Shown here piece by piece: positions 44,652 to 52,148 of a DNA stretch of 64,000 bases. The number at the start of each line of letters is the position of its first letter. Position 1 is the first letter of the stretch. The notes below the pieces were generated by a model that searched no databases, was not told where the DNA came from, and was given only the letters and a program-made list of their open reading frames with translations. The DNA is from Polaromonas sp. (GTDB lineage: Bacteria; Pseudomonadota; Gammaproteobacteria; Burkholderiales; Burkholderiaceae_C), in the NCBI RefSeq assembly GCF_029945685.1, contig NZ_JAQSDA010000013.1, positions 62,001-126,000 on the forward strand, given 5' to 3'. Both the position numbers and the translations under genes were made by a program.

Positions 44652-45467
44652 CTAGTTGCCCCTGAACGCTGCTGGGCGCTTCTCAAGGAAGGCCATCACG
44701 CCTTCGATGTAATCGTGGGTGCGGCCCAGCGCCGACTGGGTGTCGCGCTCCTGGTCCAGCTGGGCATCCAGGCCCCGGCTGGCGCCTTCGCTGAGCAGAC
44801 GCCGCGTCTCCACCAGGGCGCGGGTCGGCATGACGGCCAGGCGTGCGGCCAGCGCCATGGCCTTGTCCAGGCAGTCTTCGCCCTCGGCCGCCACGTCCCA
44901 GATCATTCCCCACTCTTTCGCGTCCTTCGCGCTGAGCTTGTCGCCCAGCATGGCCAGCCCCAGCGCCCGCGCCAGGCCCAGGCGCTTGACCAGAAACCAG
45001 GAGCCGCCGGCATCAGGCACCAGGCCGATCTTGCTGAAGGCCTGGATGAAGCTGGCACCCTGCGCGGCAATTGCCAGGTCGCAGGTCATGGCCAGCGAGG
45101 CGCCCGCGCCGGCGGCCACGCCGTTCACCGCGGCAATCGTCGGCACGCGCAGCTTCTGCAGGCGCCGCACCGTCGGGTTGAAGGCCTGGTCGATGATGGG
45201 CCCGGGGTCCGCACGTTCGACGAGGTTGGGGCCGGGTTCGAAGTCGAACTCGGCCAGATCGGCACCCGCACAGAAACCTCGGCCGGCGCCAGTGATCACG
45301 AGGGCACGCAGCGACGGATCGGCCTCCACGGCGTCCAGCGCGGTCCAGAGCTGCTGGTGCATCTGGCGGGTAAAGCTGTTCAGGGCCTGCGGCCGGTTCA
45401 GCGTCACGAGCGCCACGGCGCCCCGTGTGGACAGCAGCACGGCAGGTTCGGAAGGGACATCGGTCAT
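44652..45467 (-). CDS. paaG: Enoyl-CoA hydratase/isomerase PaaG (epoxyphenylacetyl-CoA isomerase)
   Basis: A 271-residue crotonase-fold protein. Oxyanion-hole segments are '[13 protein letters not shown]' and '[21 protein letters not shown]'; the Asp in '[12 protein letters not shown]' replaces the hydratase Glu, as in PaaG isomerases that open the ring epoxide to an oxepin. ATG at 45467 has GGAG six bases before. It is the first gene of the minus-strand paa transcript, and its upstream region contains a long palindrome shared with divergent paaF. Confidence 0.92.
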   Translation of the reverse strand: MTDVPSEPAVLLSTRGAVALVTLNRPQALNSFTRQMHQQLWTALDAVEADPSLRALVITGAGRGFCAGADLAEFDFEPGPNLVERADPGPIIDQAFNPTVRRLQKLRVPTIAAVNGVAAGAGASLAMTCDLAIAAQGASFIQAFSKIGLVPDAGGSWFLVKRLGLARALGLAMLGDKLSAKDAKEWGMIWDVAAEGEDCLDKAMALAARLAVMPTRALVETRRLLSEGASRGLDAQLDQERDTQSALGRTHDYIEGVMAFLEKRPAAFRGN

Positions 45468-45492
45468 AAGCATCTCCTGCTTCGAATCTAGC

Positions 45493-45518
45493 ATTAACCG
45501 ACCGTCAGGTCGGTTAAT
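45493..45518. promoter_or_regulatory. TetR-type operator palindrome between paaG and paaF (PaaR-like)
   Basis: ATTAACCGACC (45493-45503) and GGTCGGTTAAT (45508-45518) are perfect 11-bp arms around GTCA. ACCGACC/GGTCGGT is the type of site recognised by the TetR-family PaaR repressor of betaproteobacteria, which responds to phenylacetyl-CoA. It lies 25 bases before the paaG start and 82 before paaF. The regulator gene is not in the window. Confidence 0.75.
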
Positions 45519-45600
45519 GTTTTCCCTTGCTTTTCCACCGTGTGGCGCACCGGCCAGGCCAAAGGATCGTGGCATGATTCAGCCTCACAAGGAACCCGCC

Positions 45601-46377
45601 ATGACTTACGAATTGATCCAGACCCGCACCGAAGGCCGCGTCGCCATCGTCACCCTGAACCGGCCCAAACAGCTCAATGCACTCAACGACCAGCTGATGG
45701 ACGAGCTGGGCGCCGCGCTCAAGGCCTTCGACGCGGACGACAACATCGGCTGCATGATCCTGACCGGCAGCGAAAAAGCCTTTGCGGCCGGCGCCGACAT
45801 CGGCGCGATGGCAAGCTACAGCTTTTCCGACGTCTACAAGGGCGACTACATCACGCGCAACTGGGAGCAGATCCGCAGCATCCGCAAGCCGGTGATCGCC
45901 GCCGTCAGCGGCTTTGCGCTCGGCGGCGGCTGCGAGCTGGCCATGATGTGCGACTTCATCATTGCCGCCGACAACGCCCGCTTCGGCCAGCCCGAGATCA
46001 AGCTGGGCATCATCCCCGGCTCGGGCGGCACGCAGCGCCTGCCGCGCGCCGTCGGCAAGGCCAAGGCCATGGACCTGGTCCTGACAGGTCGCATGATGGA
46101 TGCCGTGGAAGCCGAACGCAGCGGGCTCGTTAGCCGTGTGGTACCGCTGGACAAGCTCATGGAGGAAGCCCTGGGCGCCGCGCTGCAGATCTGCGACTAC
46201 GGACAGATCGCCGTGATGGCCGCCAAGGAGGCCGTGAACCGCGCCTACGAAGGCACCTTGGCGGACGGCATCATGTTCGAACGGCGCCTGTTCCACGCGA
46301 CCTTTGCCACCGAGGACCAGAAGGAAGGCATGGACGCTTTTGTGGGCAAGCGCAAGGCCGCCTTTAAAAATCGATAG
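45601..46377 (+). CDS. paaF: Enoyl-CoA hydratase PaaF
   Basis: A 258-residue crotonase-fold hydratase. '[14 protein letters not shown]' and '[21 protein letters not shown]' form the oxyanion hole. Two catalytic glutamates are kept: one in the GCELAMM segment and one in '[22 protein letters not shown]'. This is the classical hydratase pattern, matching PaaF (2,3-dehydroadipyl-CoA hydratase) in phenylacetate breakdown. ATG at 45601 gives the usual family start ([19 protein letters not shown]); an in-frame ATG at 45574 is possible. It is divergent from paaG across the palindrome. Confidence 0.92.
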   Translation: MTYELIQTRTEGRVAIVTLNRPKQLNALNDQLMDELGAALKAFDADDNIGCMILTGSEKAFAAGADIGAMASYSFSDVYKGDYITRNWEQIRSIRKPVIAAVSGFALGGGCELAMMCDFIIAADNARFGQPEIKLGIIPGSGGTQRLPRAVGKAKAMDLVLTGRMMDAVEAERSGLVSRVVPLDKLMEEALGAALQICDYGQIAVMAAKEAVNRAYEGTLADGIMFERRLFHATFATEDQKEGMDAFVGKRKAAFKNR

Positions 46378-46402
46378 CGCAATGGGACGACCGGCGCTTT
46401 CA

Positions 46403-46436
46403 TTGGGCCTGTGAAAGAGCCGCTATAATATCGGTC
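46403..46436 (+). promoter_or_regulatory. tRNA-Met promoter
   Basis: A perfect -10 hexamer TATAAT lies at 46424-46429, with a weak TTGGGC 15 bases upstream and a GC-rich discriminator (TCGGTCGCGCGG) running into the tRNA. Such discriminators are typical of growth-rate and stringent control. Confidence 0.65.
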
Positions 46437-46440
46437 GCGC

Positions 46441-46517
46441 GGTGATATAGCTCAGTTGGTTAGAGCGCAGCATTCATAATGCTGATGTCGGTGGTTCAAG
46501 TCCACCTATCACCACCA
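46441..46517 (+). tRNA. tRNA-Met (CAT), elongator type
   Basis: A full cloverleaf: acceptor GGTGATA/TATCACC, D-arm GCTC/GAGC, anticodon arm CAGCA-TTCATAA-TGCTG, T-arm GGTGG-TTCAAGT-CCACC, and an encoded CCA end. The anticodon is CAT. The first base pairs and body differ from initiator tRNA (which starts CGCGGGG) and from tRNA-Ile2 (typically GGCCCCTT...), so elongator Met is the best call. Confidence 0.96.
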
Positions 46518-46528
46518 CGGTTTCGCGG

Positions 46529-46560
46529 AGCCCCAGAGGTCTGAACTTCTGGGGCTTTGT
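46529..46560 (+). terminator. Terminator after tRNA-Met
   Basis: AGCCCCAGA (46529-46537) pairs perfectly with TCTGGGGCT (46548-46556), followed by TTGTT. It lies 11 bases after the CCA end and before the next gene. Confidence 0.8.
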
Positions 46561-46586
46561 TACTTCACAGCCTCTGGACATAAACC

Positions 46587-47057
46587 ATGAAACGCTGCCT
46601 GCACTTCCTGTCCCTGTCCCTGGCCCTGCCCGCCGCTGTGATCGCCGTCCTGATGACGCTGGCAAGCCTGTTCGCCACGGCGGCGCTGGCCCAGACCGAC
46701 GAAGTCCCCAGCGTCCGCAATTTCCCCAAGGCTGCCCTGCGCGGCCTGCTGGTGGTCCGGGCACCGCCCGACATCAGCCTCAATGGCAAGGCCGACCGCC
46801 TGTCTCCCGGTGCCCGCATACGCAACGCCAACAACAACTTTGTGTTGTCGGGCACCCTGCTGGGCCAGGAGTTGCTGGTCAACTACACCCGCGACAGTGC
46901 CGGTCTGGTGTACGAGGTCTGGGTGCTGACCACCGAGGAAGCCAAGGAAAAACGCGCCGGCCTGTCCACGCGCAATTTCATCTTCAGCTTCGAGGGCGAA
47001 GCCGCACCGCAGGACGACGGCAAGACCCCCTATAACCAGCTGCCCCGCTACAAATAG
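46587..47057 (+). CDS. Exported protein of unknown function
   Basis: A 156-residue protein with a signal peptide (hydrophobic core LALPAAVIAVLMTLASLFATAALA, cleavage likely after ALA-Q). The mature part is about 115 residues and appears beta-rich: 'RNFPKAALRGLLVVRAPPDISLNGKADRLSPGARIRNANN' then 'GQELLVNYTRDSAGLVYEVWVLT'. 'SPGARIRNANNNFVLSG' looks conserved in related Comamonadaceae proteins as I recall, but no named domain is evident. It sits between a tRNA terminator and miaB; a hairpin repeat follows it. Confidence 0.78.
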   Translation: MKRCLHFLSLSLALPAAVIAVLMTLASLFATAALAQTDEVPSVRNFPKAALRGLLVVRAPPDISLNGKADRLSPGARIRNANNNFVLSGTLLGQELLVNYTRDSAGLVYEVWVLTTEEAKEKRAGLSTRNFIFSFEGEAAPQDDGKTPYNQLPRYK

Positions 47058-47088
47058 CCGGTCCCGCGCCTTCCCGCCCGCCGTTTTG

Positions 47089-47149
47089 AACAAAACAGGC
47101 CTCCAGCCCTTTACTGGCGTGCGCCAGTAGCTCCCAATTCGATAGCAAA
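47089..47149 (-). repeat. Small hairpin repeat, copy 4 (inverted), just before miaB
   Basis: Read on the minus strand it is TTTGCTATCGAATTGGGAGCT, stem ACTGGCG-CA-CGCCAGT, then AAAGGGCTGGAGGC: the same order as the other copies. On the plus strand the stem is 47113-47128. The element ends three bases before the miaB ATG, so it forms the miaB leader and may replace its usual ribosome binding site. Confidence 0.6.
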
Positions 47150-47152
47150 TTC

Positions 47153-48499
47153 ATGAGCAAAAAAGTCTTCATCAAAACCTTCGGCTGCCAGATGAACGAG
47201 TACGACTCGGACAAGATGTCCGACGTGCTGCACGCCGCCCAGGGATACGAGCCCACCAGCAATGTGGACGAGGCCGACCTGATCCTGTTCAACACCTGCT
47301 CGGTGCGCGAGAAAGCGCAGGAAAAGGTGTTCAGCGACCTCGGGCGCGTCAAGCACCTGAAGAAGAAGGGCGTGCTGATCGGTGTCGGCGGCTGCGTGGC
47401 CAGCCAGGAGGGTGACGCCATCATCGAACGCGCGCCCTATGTCGATGTGGTGTTCGGGCCGCAGACCCTGCACCGCCTGCCCGATCTGCTGGCCCGGCGA
47501 GTCAGCCTGGGCAAATCGCAAGTGGACATCAGCTTTCCCGAGATTGAAAAATTCGACCACCTGCCGCCGGCCCGCGTGGAAGGTCCCAGCGCCTTTGTCA
47601 GCATCATGGAAGGCTGTTCCAAATACTGCAGCTACTGCGTCGTGCCCTACACGCGCGGCGAGGAAGTCTCGCGCCCGTTCGAGGACGTGCTGGTGGAAGT
47701 GGCGGGGCTGGCCGACCAGGGCGTGCGAGAGGTGACGCTGTTGGGACAGAACGTCAACGCCTACCGCGGACCGATGGGCGGCACCGCCGACATCGCCGAT
47801 TTCGCGACCCTGCTCGAATACGTCTCCGACATTCCCGGCATCGAGCGCATCCGCTATGTCACCAGCCACCCCAACGAATTCACGCAGCGCCTGATCGATG
47901 CCTATGGCAAGCTGCCCAAGCTGGTCAATCACCTGCACCTGCCGGTGCAACACGGTTCCGACCGCATCCTGATGGCGATGAAACGCGGCTACACGGCGAT
48001 GGAATACAAATCCACCATCCGCAAACTGCGCGCGATCCGCCCCGACCTGGCCATGAGCAGCGACTTCATCGTCGGTTTTCCCGGCGAAACCGACGACGAC
48101 TTCAGCAAGATGATGAAACTGATCGATGACATCGGCTACGACACCTCGTTCAGTTTCATCTTCAGCCCGCGGCCCGGCACGCCGGCGGCCAACCTGCCCG
48201 ACGAGACGCCGCACGCGGTCAAACTCGCGCGGTTGCAGCGCCTGCAAGCGGCGATCGACGACAGCGTGCGCGCCATCAGCGCCAGCCGCCAGGGCACGAC
48301 GCAGCGCATCCTGGTCGAAGGGGCTTCGCGCAAAGACCCCACCGAGCTGATGGGCCGCACCGAGTGCAACCGCGTCGTCAACTTCAGGGGCCAGCCCCGC
48401 CTGATCGGCCAGATGGTGGACGTGACCATCACCGAAGCCTCGCAACGCTCCCTGCGCGGCGAAGTGCTGCACAACGAAGAACCCGCGCTGAGCGCTTGA
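47153..48499 (+). CDS. miaB: tRNA-2-methylthio-N6-dimethylallyladenosine synthase
   Basis: A 448-residue radical-SAM methylthiotransferase acting on A37 of tRNAs. Three N-terminal cysteines bind one Fe-S cluster ('[15 protein letters not shown]', '[16 protein letters not shown]', '[12 protein letters not shown]'); the SAM cluster motif is '[17 protein letters not shown]' (CxxxCxxC). '[16 protein letters not shown]'-type and C-terminal TRAM domains are present. No good Shine-Dalgarno is seen; the 60 bases before the ATG are a hairpin repeat. glrK follows 36 bases later. Confidence 0.97.
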   Translation: MSKKVFIKTFGCQMNEYDSDKMSDVLHAAQGYEPTSNVDEADLILFNTCSVREKAQEKVFSDLGRVKHLKKKGVLIGVGGCVASQEGDAIIERAPYVDVVFGPQTLHRLPDLLARRVSLGKSQVDISFPEIEKFDHLPPARVEGPSAFVSIMEGCSKYCSYCVVPYTRGEEVSRPFEDVLVEVAGLADQGVREVTLLGQNVNAYRGPMGGTADIADFATLLEYVSDIPGIERIRYVTSHPNEFTQRLIDAYGKLPKLVNHLHLPVQHGSDRILMAMKRGYTAMEYKSTIRKLRAIRPDLAMSSDFIVGFPGETDDDFSKMMKLIDDIGYDTSFSFIFSPRPGTPAANLPDETPHAVKLARLQRLQAAIDDSVRAISASRQGTTQRILVEGASRKDPTELMGRTECNRVVNFRGQPRLIGQMVDVTITEASQRSLRGEVLHNEEPALSA

Positions 48500-48535
48500 A
48501 GTCATACGCAGTGCCCCCGCCGGCAAGGCCTCCCC

Positions 48536-49957
48536 ATGCTTGAGCGCGTTTCCTTCCGCCAGCTGCTGGTGGCCGCCTTCTTGCTGATTGCCGGCCTGCT
48601 GGCCGCCGCCTCGCTGCGCGCCGTGTTCACGCTGGAGCAACTCACGATGCAAAGCCGCGACGGCGCGGTGCGCGCGCTCGACCTCAGTGCGGCCGCCCAG
48701 TCCCTGAACGAGCGCAGCGTGACAATGGAACGCACGGCGCGCCAGTCGCTGGTGTTGTCCGACCGTGTGCTTCGCGAGCGCTTCGACGAAGCCGCGGCCG
48801 ATGCCAGAACCGTGCTGGCGCGGCTGGGCCTGCAGAATGTGCCCGCTGCCCTGGTCAGCGACTGGAAGAACCACTTGCACGCTGTCACCGCGCTGCTGTC
48901 CGGCTCGCCCGATACCGCGCTCGACAGGGACCGGCAGGTCGCGCAGGAATTCCGCGAGCTGGACCGCATCAATGCGGCGATTGCGCAGCAGGTCCGGCAG
49001 ACCATTGCCAGGCAAAACCGCAGCCTGCTCGACACGCTGGAAGACCGCCGCCGGCAATTGACACAGCAGGTGCTGGGCGCGATCGGGCTGGCGGTCCTGA
49101 TGGCGCTGGCGTTCGGCATCTGGCTCACACGGCCACTCAACCGCCTGGAAAAAGCCATCATCGGCCTCGGCGAGAATCGCCTGGACGAGGCCATCCGCAT
49201 CGACGGTCCGGCCGACTTGCAGCTGGTCGGGCAAAGGCTGGAATGGCTGCGGCTGCGGCTGGTGGAGCTGGACGCCGACAAGTCGCGGTTTTTGCGTCAC
49301 GTCTCGCACGAACTCAAAACCCCGCTGGCTTCGCTGCGCGAGGGCGTGTCGTTGCTGGAGGACGGCGTGGCCGGAGAACTCAGCGCCAACCAGCGGGAAG
49401 TGGCCAAAATCCTGCGCCACAACACCGGCCTGCTGCAAGGCCAGATCGAGGACCTGCTGCGCTTCAACGCCGCGGCGTTTGAGGCCCGCCAGCTGCGCCG
49501 GGAAAAAACCGACCTGCTGCAGCTGATTGAAGAACAGGTGGAAGGCCAGCGCCTGCAGTGGCGCGCGCGCGATCTGCAGGTCCAGGTCGAGGGTCCGGCG
49601 CTGCAGGCCGAGGTGGACCGCGACAAGCTGGGAACCGCCATCGCCAACCTGCTGTCCAACGCCATCCGCTTTTCTCCGGTCGGGGGCAGGATACGCATCC
49701 GGCTGAGCCCGTTCGCCGAGGTCGTGCACATCGACATGGACGACGAAGGTCCGGGGATCGCCTACGACGACCACGCACGCATTTTTGAACCCTTTTACCG
49801 CGGCGAGCGACAACCGCCGCAAGTGGTACGTGGCAGCGGCATTGGCCTGTCCATCGTCCACGAGTACATTGCTGCCCATGGGGGCCGGGTGCAGTTGCTG
49901 CCGGACGGCCCGGGTGCACATTTCAGGATAGAACTTCCCCATGCTTTCACGTCTTGA
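48536..49957 (+). CDS. glrK: GlrK/QseE-type sensor histidine kinase
   Basis: A 473-residue membrane kinase. Membrane helices lie at about residues 12-32 and 180-200, enclosing a periplasmic helical sensor of about 150 residues. HAMP follows, then the His box 'FLRHVSHELKTPLASLREG' near 257, N box 'IANLLSNAIRFSPVGG', G1 'DDEGPGIAYDDHARIFEPF' and G2 'GSGIGLSIVHEY'. The assignment to GlrK (QseE) rests on the gene order kinase - lipoprotein - sigma-54 regulator, as in enterobacterial glrK-qseG-glrR, and on how closely the partner resembles GlrR. It overlaps the lipoprotein gene by 17 bases. Confidence 0.88.
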   Translation: MLERVSFRQLLVAAFLLIAGLLAAASLRAVFTLEQLTMQSRDGAVRALDLSAAAQSLNERSVTMERTARQSLVLSDRVLRERFDEAAADARTVLARLGLQNVPAALVSDWKNHLHAVTALLSGSPDTALDRDRQVAQEFRELDRINAAIAQQVRQTIARQNRSLLDTLEDRRRQLTQQVLGAIGLAVLMALAFGIWLTRPLNRLEKAIIGLGENRLDEAIRIDGPADLQLVGQRLEWLRLRLVELDADKSRFLRHVSHELKTPLASLREGVSLLEDGVAGELSANQREVAKILRHNTGLLQGQIEDLLRFNAAAFEARQLRREKTDLLQLIEEQVEGQRLQWRARDLQVQVEGPALQAEVDRDKLGTAIANLLSNAIRFSPVGGRIRIRLSPFAEVVHIDMDDEGPGIAYDDHARIFEPFYRGERQPPQVVRGSGIGLSIVHEYIAAHGGRVQLLPDGPGAHFRIELPHAFTS

Positions 49958-50570
49958 GGCCTTCGGCCCCGTTTTCCGCCGCCCCCTGCCCTGGGCGCTG
50001 GCCCTCAGCCTGGCTGCCGGCTGCACCGTGCCTGCCCCAGCTCCGGCCAGGCCGGACACGGCGCCCACGACGGCGGCCCCCCCTGCAACGCCACCAGCAC
50101 CGGGAAACGCCGTGTTTTTCGAGGCAGACCTCGTCACGCCCCTGCTGGCCTACGCCGACCGGCTGCGCAGCCTGCCCGGCCCCGAACTCGCACAGGAAAT
50201 CGCCCGGCTGGGCAACGCCGCATCAACGGGCGACCAGCTGCGCCTGGCCCTCGCGCTGAGCCAGACCCGGCAGCTCCACGATCTGGTGCGCGCCCAGGAA
50301 CTGCTGCAGCGCGCCCTGGCCAACAACAGCGAGGAAGCCCGGCCGCTGCACGGCCTGGCGCGCCTGCTGGCCGCGCGTTTTGCCGAACAGCGGCGGGTCG
50401 AAGACCAGCTTGACCGGCAGAACCAGCAGCTGCGTGACCTGCAGCGCCGCCTCGAACAGACGCAGGACAAGCTCGACGCGCTCAAGGAAATCGAACGCAG
50501 CCTGAGCAGCCGCCCCCCGGCGGCCCCGGCATCGTCGCCACGCGGCCGCACCCGGCCACCGGGACCATGA
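49941..50570 (+). CDS. QseG-like outer-membrane lipoprotein of the glr operon
   Basis: A 209-residue protein with a lipoprotein signal ending in the lipobox LAAGC (Cys near residue 28), then a Pro/Ala/Thr-rich linker. A helical region covers residues 55-140, followed by a long coiled coil ('EQRRVEDQLDRQNQQLRDLQRRLEQTQDKLDALKEIERSL', seen within 145-190) and a disordered tail. Place and form match QseG (YfhG), the lipoprotein that controls the QseE kinase. Sequence identity with QseG seems low, so this is by analogy. It overlaps both glrK and glrR. Confidence 0.72.
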   Translation: MLSRLEAFGPVFRRPLPWALALSLAAGCTVPAPAPARPDTAPTTAAPPATPPAPGNAVFFEADLVTPLLAYADRLRSLPGPELAQEIARLGNAASTGDQLRLALALSQTRQLHDLVRAQELLQRALANNSEEARPLHGLARLLAARFAEQRRVEDQLDRQNQQLRDLQRRLEQTQDKLDALKEIERSLSSRPPAAPASSPRGRTRPPGP

Positions 50571-51988
50571 CCGCCCCCAAGTCTCACCTGCTGGTCGTCG
50601 ACGACGACGCCGACATGTTGCGCCTGCTGACCATGCGGCTGACAGCGGCCGGTTACCGCGTCAGCGCGGTGGGTTCGGCCGAAGCCGCCCTGACCCAACT
50701 CGAGATCGAACGCCCGCAGCTGGTACTCAGCGACGTACGCCTGCCCGGCAAAGACGGTCTGGCGCTGTTTGACGAGATCCGCAGCCAGCACCCTTCGCTG
50801 CCGGTGATCCTGCTGACAGCCCACGGCACCATTCCCGACGCGGTGGAAGCCACCGAACGCGGCGTGTTCACCTACCTGACGAAGCCATTTGACGGCAAGG
50901 GCCTGGAGGGCAAGATCGCGCAGGCCCTGGCACTGAGCGCCCCGGTGCCCTCCGCACCGGCCGGCGAGTCGCCGGCCTGGCAAAGCGGTTTCATCAGCCG
51001 CTCCAGCCGCATGGCGGAAACCCTGGCGGAGGCGCGCATGGTGGCCCAGTCGGACGCCAGCGTGATGTTGCGCGGCGAAAGCGGCACCGGCAAGGAACTG
51101 CTGGCCCAGGCGATTCACCAGGCCAGCCCGCGGGCTGCCCGCCCCTTCATCGCGGTGAATTGCGGCGCCATTCCCGAAGCCCTGCTCGAGTCCGAGCTTT
51201 TTGGCCACGTCAAGGGCGCCTTCACCGACGCCTCGGCCAACCACAAAGGACTGTTCCAGGCCGCAGAAGGCGGCACCCTGCTGCTCGATGAAATCGGTGA
51301 CATGCCGCTGGCCCTGCAGGTCAAGCTGCTGCGGGTGCTGCAGGAGCGCACCGTCCGCCCGCTCGGGTCCAGCCAGTCCATCCCGGTCGATGTGCGCATC
51401 CTCTCGGCAACCCACCGGGACCTCGATGCGGCCATGGCCGAAGGCCAGTTCCGCACCGACCTGTATTACCGGCTCAATGTGGTCACGCTGACCCTGCCCC
51501 CCCTGTCCGAACGGCGCGAAGACATTGCGCTGCTGGCCAATCACTTTCTCGTCAAGCTGGCCGGAAAATACGGCAAACGCCTGAGCGGCTTTGCACCGGA
51601 AGCCATCAAGGCCCTGAACACCGCCGCCTGGCCAGGCAATGTGCGCCAGCTCTACAACGTGGTCGAACAGGTGTGTGCGCTGGCCAGCACACCTTTGATC
51701 CCCCTGACCCTGATTCAGCGCGCGCTGCGCTCGCCCAGTGTGCAGGTGCTCACCCTGGCCGAAGCACGCCAGCGCTTCGAGCGCGAGTACCTGGCCGGCC
51801 TGCTCAAACTGACCGACGGCAACGTGGCCGACGCCGCGCGGCTGGCAGACCGCAACCGCACCGAGTTTTACCGCCTGCTGCAAAAACACAGCCTCACGCC
51901 GGGCCACTTCAAAACCGACCCGGTGAGTTCCCCCGCTGACCCTGTCGCCGAAGAGCGACAGGGCCAAGTCCCTGATTCCAAACACTAA
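50567..51988 (+). CDS. glrR: GlrR/QseF-type sigma-54 dependent response regulator
   Basis: A 473-residue regulator: receiver with phospho-Asp near residue 54 ('LVLSDVRLPGKDGL'), AAA+ domain with Walker A GESGTGKELLAQ and Walker B 'GGTLLLDEIGDMP', R-finger region, and a Fis-type helix-turn-helix 'LTDGNVADAARLADRNRTEFYRLLQKH'. The middle and end are strikingly like E. coli GlrR. The sigma-54 contact loop reads GAFTDA instead of GAFTGA (codon GAC near 51225). Two TGTC-N10-GACA boxes, the GlrR target, lie at its 3' end and just after it, ahead of opgG. Confidence 0.92.
   Translation: MTAPKSHLLVVDDDADMLRLLTMRLTAAGYRVSAVGSAEAALTQLEIERPQLVLSDVRLPGKDGLALFDEIRSQHPSLPVILLTAHGTIPDAVEATERGVFTYLTKPFDGKGLEGKIAQALALSAPVPSAPAGESPAWQSGFISRSSRMAETLAEARMVAQSDASVMLRGESGTGKELLAQAIHQASPRAARPFIAVNCGAIPEALLESELFGHVKGAFTDASANHKGLFQAAEGGTLLLDEIGDMPLALQVKLLRVLQERTVRPLGSSQSIPVDVRILSATHRDLDAAMAEGQFRTDLYYRLNVVTLTLPPLSERREDIALLANHFLVKLAGKYGKRLSGFAPEAIKALNTAAWPGNVRQLYNVVEQVCALASTPLIPLTLIQRALRSPSVQVLTLAEARQRFEREYLAGLLKLTDGNVADAARLADRNRTEFYRLLQKHSLTPGHFKTDPVSSPADPVAEERQGQVPDSKH
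51943..51960. promoter_or_regulatory. GlrR box 1 (TGTC-N10-GACA) inside the end of glrR
   Basis: TGTC (51943-51946), ten bases, GACA (51957-51960); the inverted repeat extends to CCTGTCG/CGACAGG. It exactly fits the enterobacterial GlrR target. Its centre is about 197 bases before the predicted opgG transcription start. Confidence 0.7.
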
Positions 51989-52009
51989 ACTCCTCACGCG
52001 GCTGATAGT

Positions 52010-52027
52010 TGTCGTCCGGAGGCGACA
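52010..52027. promoter_or_regulatory. GlrR box 2 (TGTC-N10-GACA) between glrR and opgG
   Basis: TGTC (52010-52013), ten bases, GACA (52024-52027), with arms extending to TTGTCG/CGACAA. Its centre is 67 bases downstream of box 1 and about 130 before the predicted start of transcription, a usual distance for sigma-54 enhancer sites. Confidence 0.78.
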
Positions 52028-52060
52028 AAAACAGGGTTCAAGCAGCCTCTTTCACGGCCT

Positions 52061-52085
52061 GATTCCACGATCCACACGTGGAATC
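52061..52085. promoter_or_regulatory. Perfect 9-bp inverted repeat between GlrR box 2 and the IHF site
   Basis: GATTCCACG (52061-52069) and CGTGGAATC (52077-52085) with seven bases between. No T-tract follows, so it is not a standard terminator. It may be a site for another regulator or an mRNA hairpin at the end of the glr transcript. Confidence 0.5.
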
Positions 52086-52089
52086 CATT

Positions 52090-52102
52090 CAAGCCTTTGA
52101 TT
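52090..52102 (-). promoter_or_regulatory. IHF binding site
   Basis: CAAGCCTTTGATT fits YAANNNNTTGATW, the reverse of the IHF consensus, at every position. It sits between the GlrR boxes and the -24/-12 promoter, where IHF bends DNA to bring the activator to sigma-54 polymerase. Confidence 0.7.
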
Positions 52103-52120
52103 TAAAACAGCTTTTTCAGG

Positions 52121-52137
52121 TTGGCACAGGGTTTGCC
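52121..52137 (+). promoter_or_regulatory. Sigma-54 (-24/-12) promoter of opgGH
   Basis: TTGGCAC-AGGGT-TTGCC has the invariant GG (52123-52124) and GC (52135-52136) with the required ten bases between, and matches TTGGCAC-N5-TTGC fully. Transcription should begin near 52148, at the A of the opgG ATG (52149) or a base or two before it. Confidence 0.82.
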
Positions 52138-52148
52138 CTAGTCAATCC

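Noticed and set aside
46441..46517. tRNA-Ile2 (CAT, lysidine type) or initiator tRNA.
   Set aside because: The acceptor stem GGTGATA and body do not fit either; elongator Met is the best match.
47111..50137. A very long open frame (about 1000 codons) on the minus strand.
   Set aside because: It lies opposite miaB and glrK, both of which have full family motifs. GC-rich genes often leave the antisense frame open, and its translation is rich in His/Gln/Arg with no domain.
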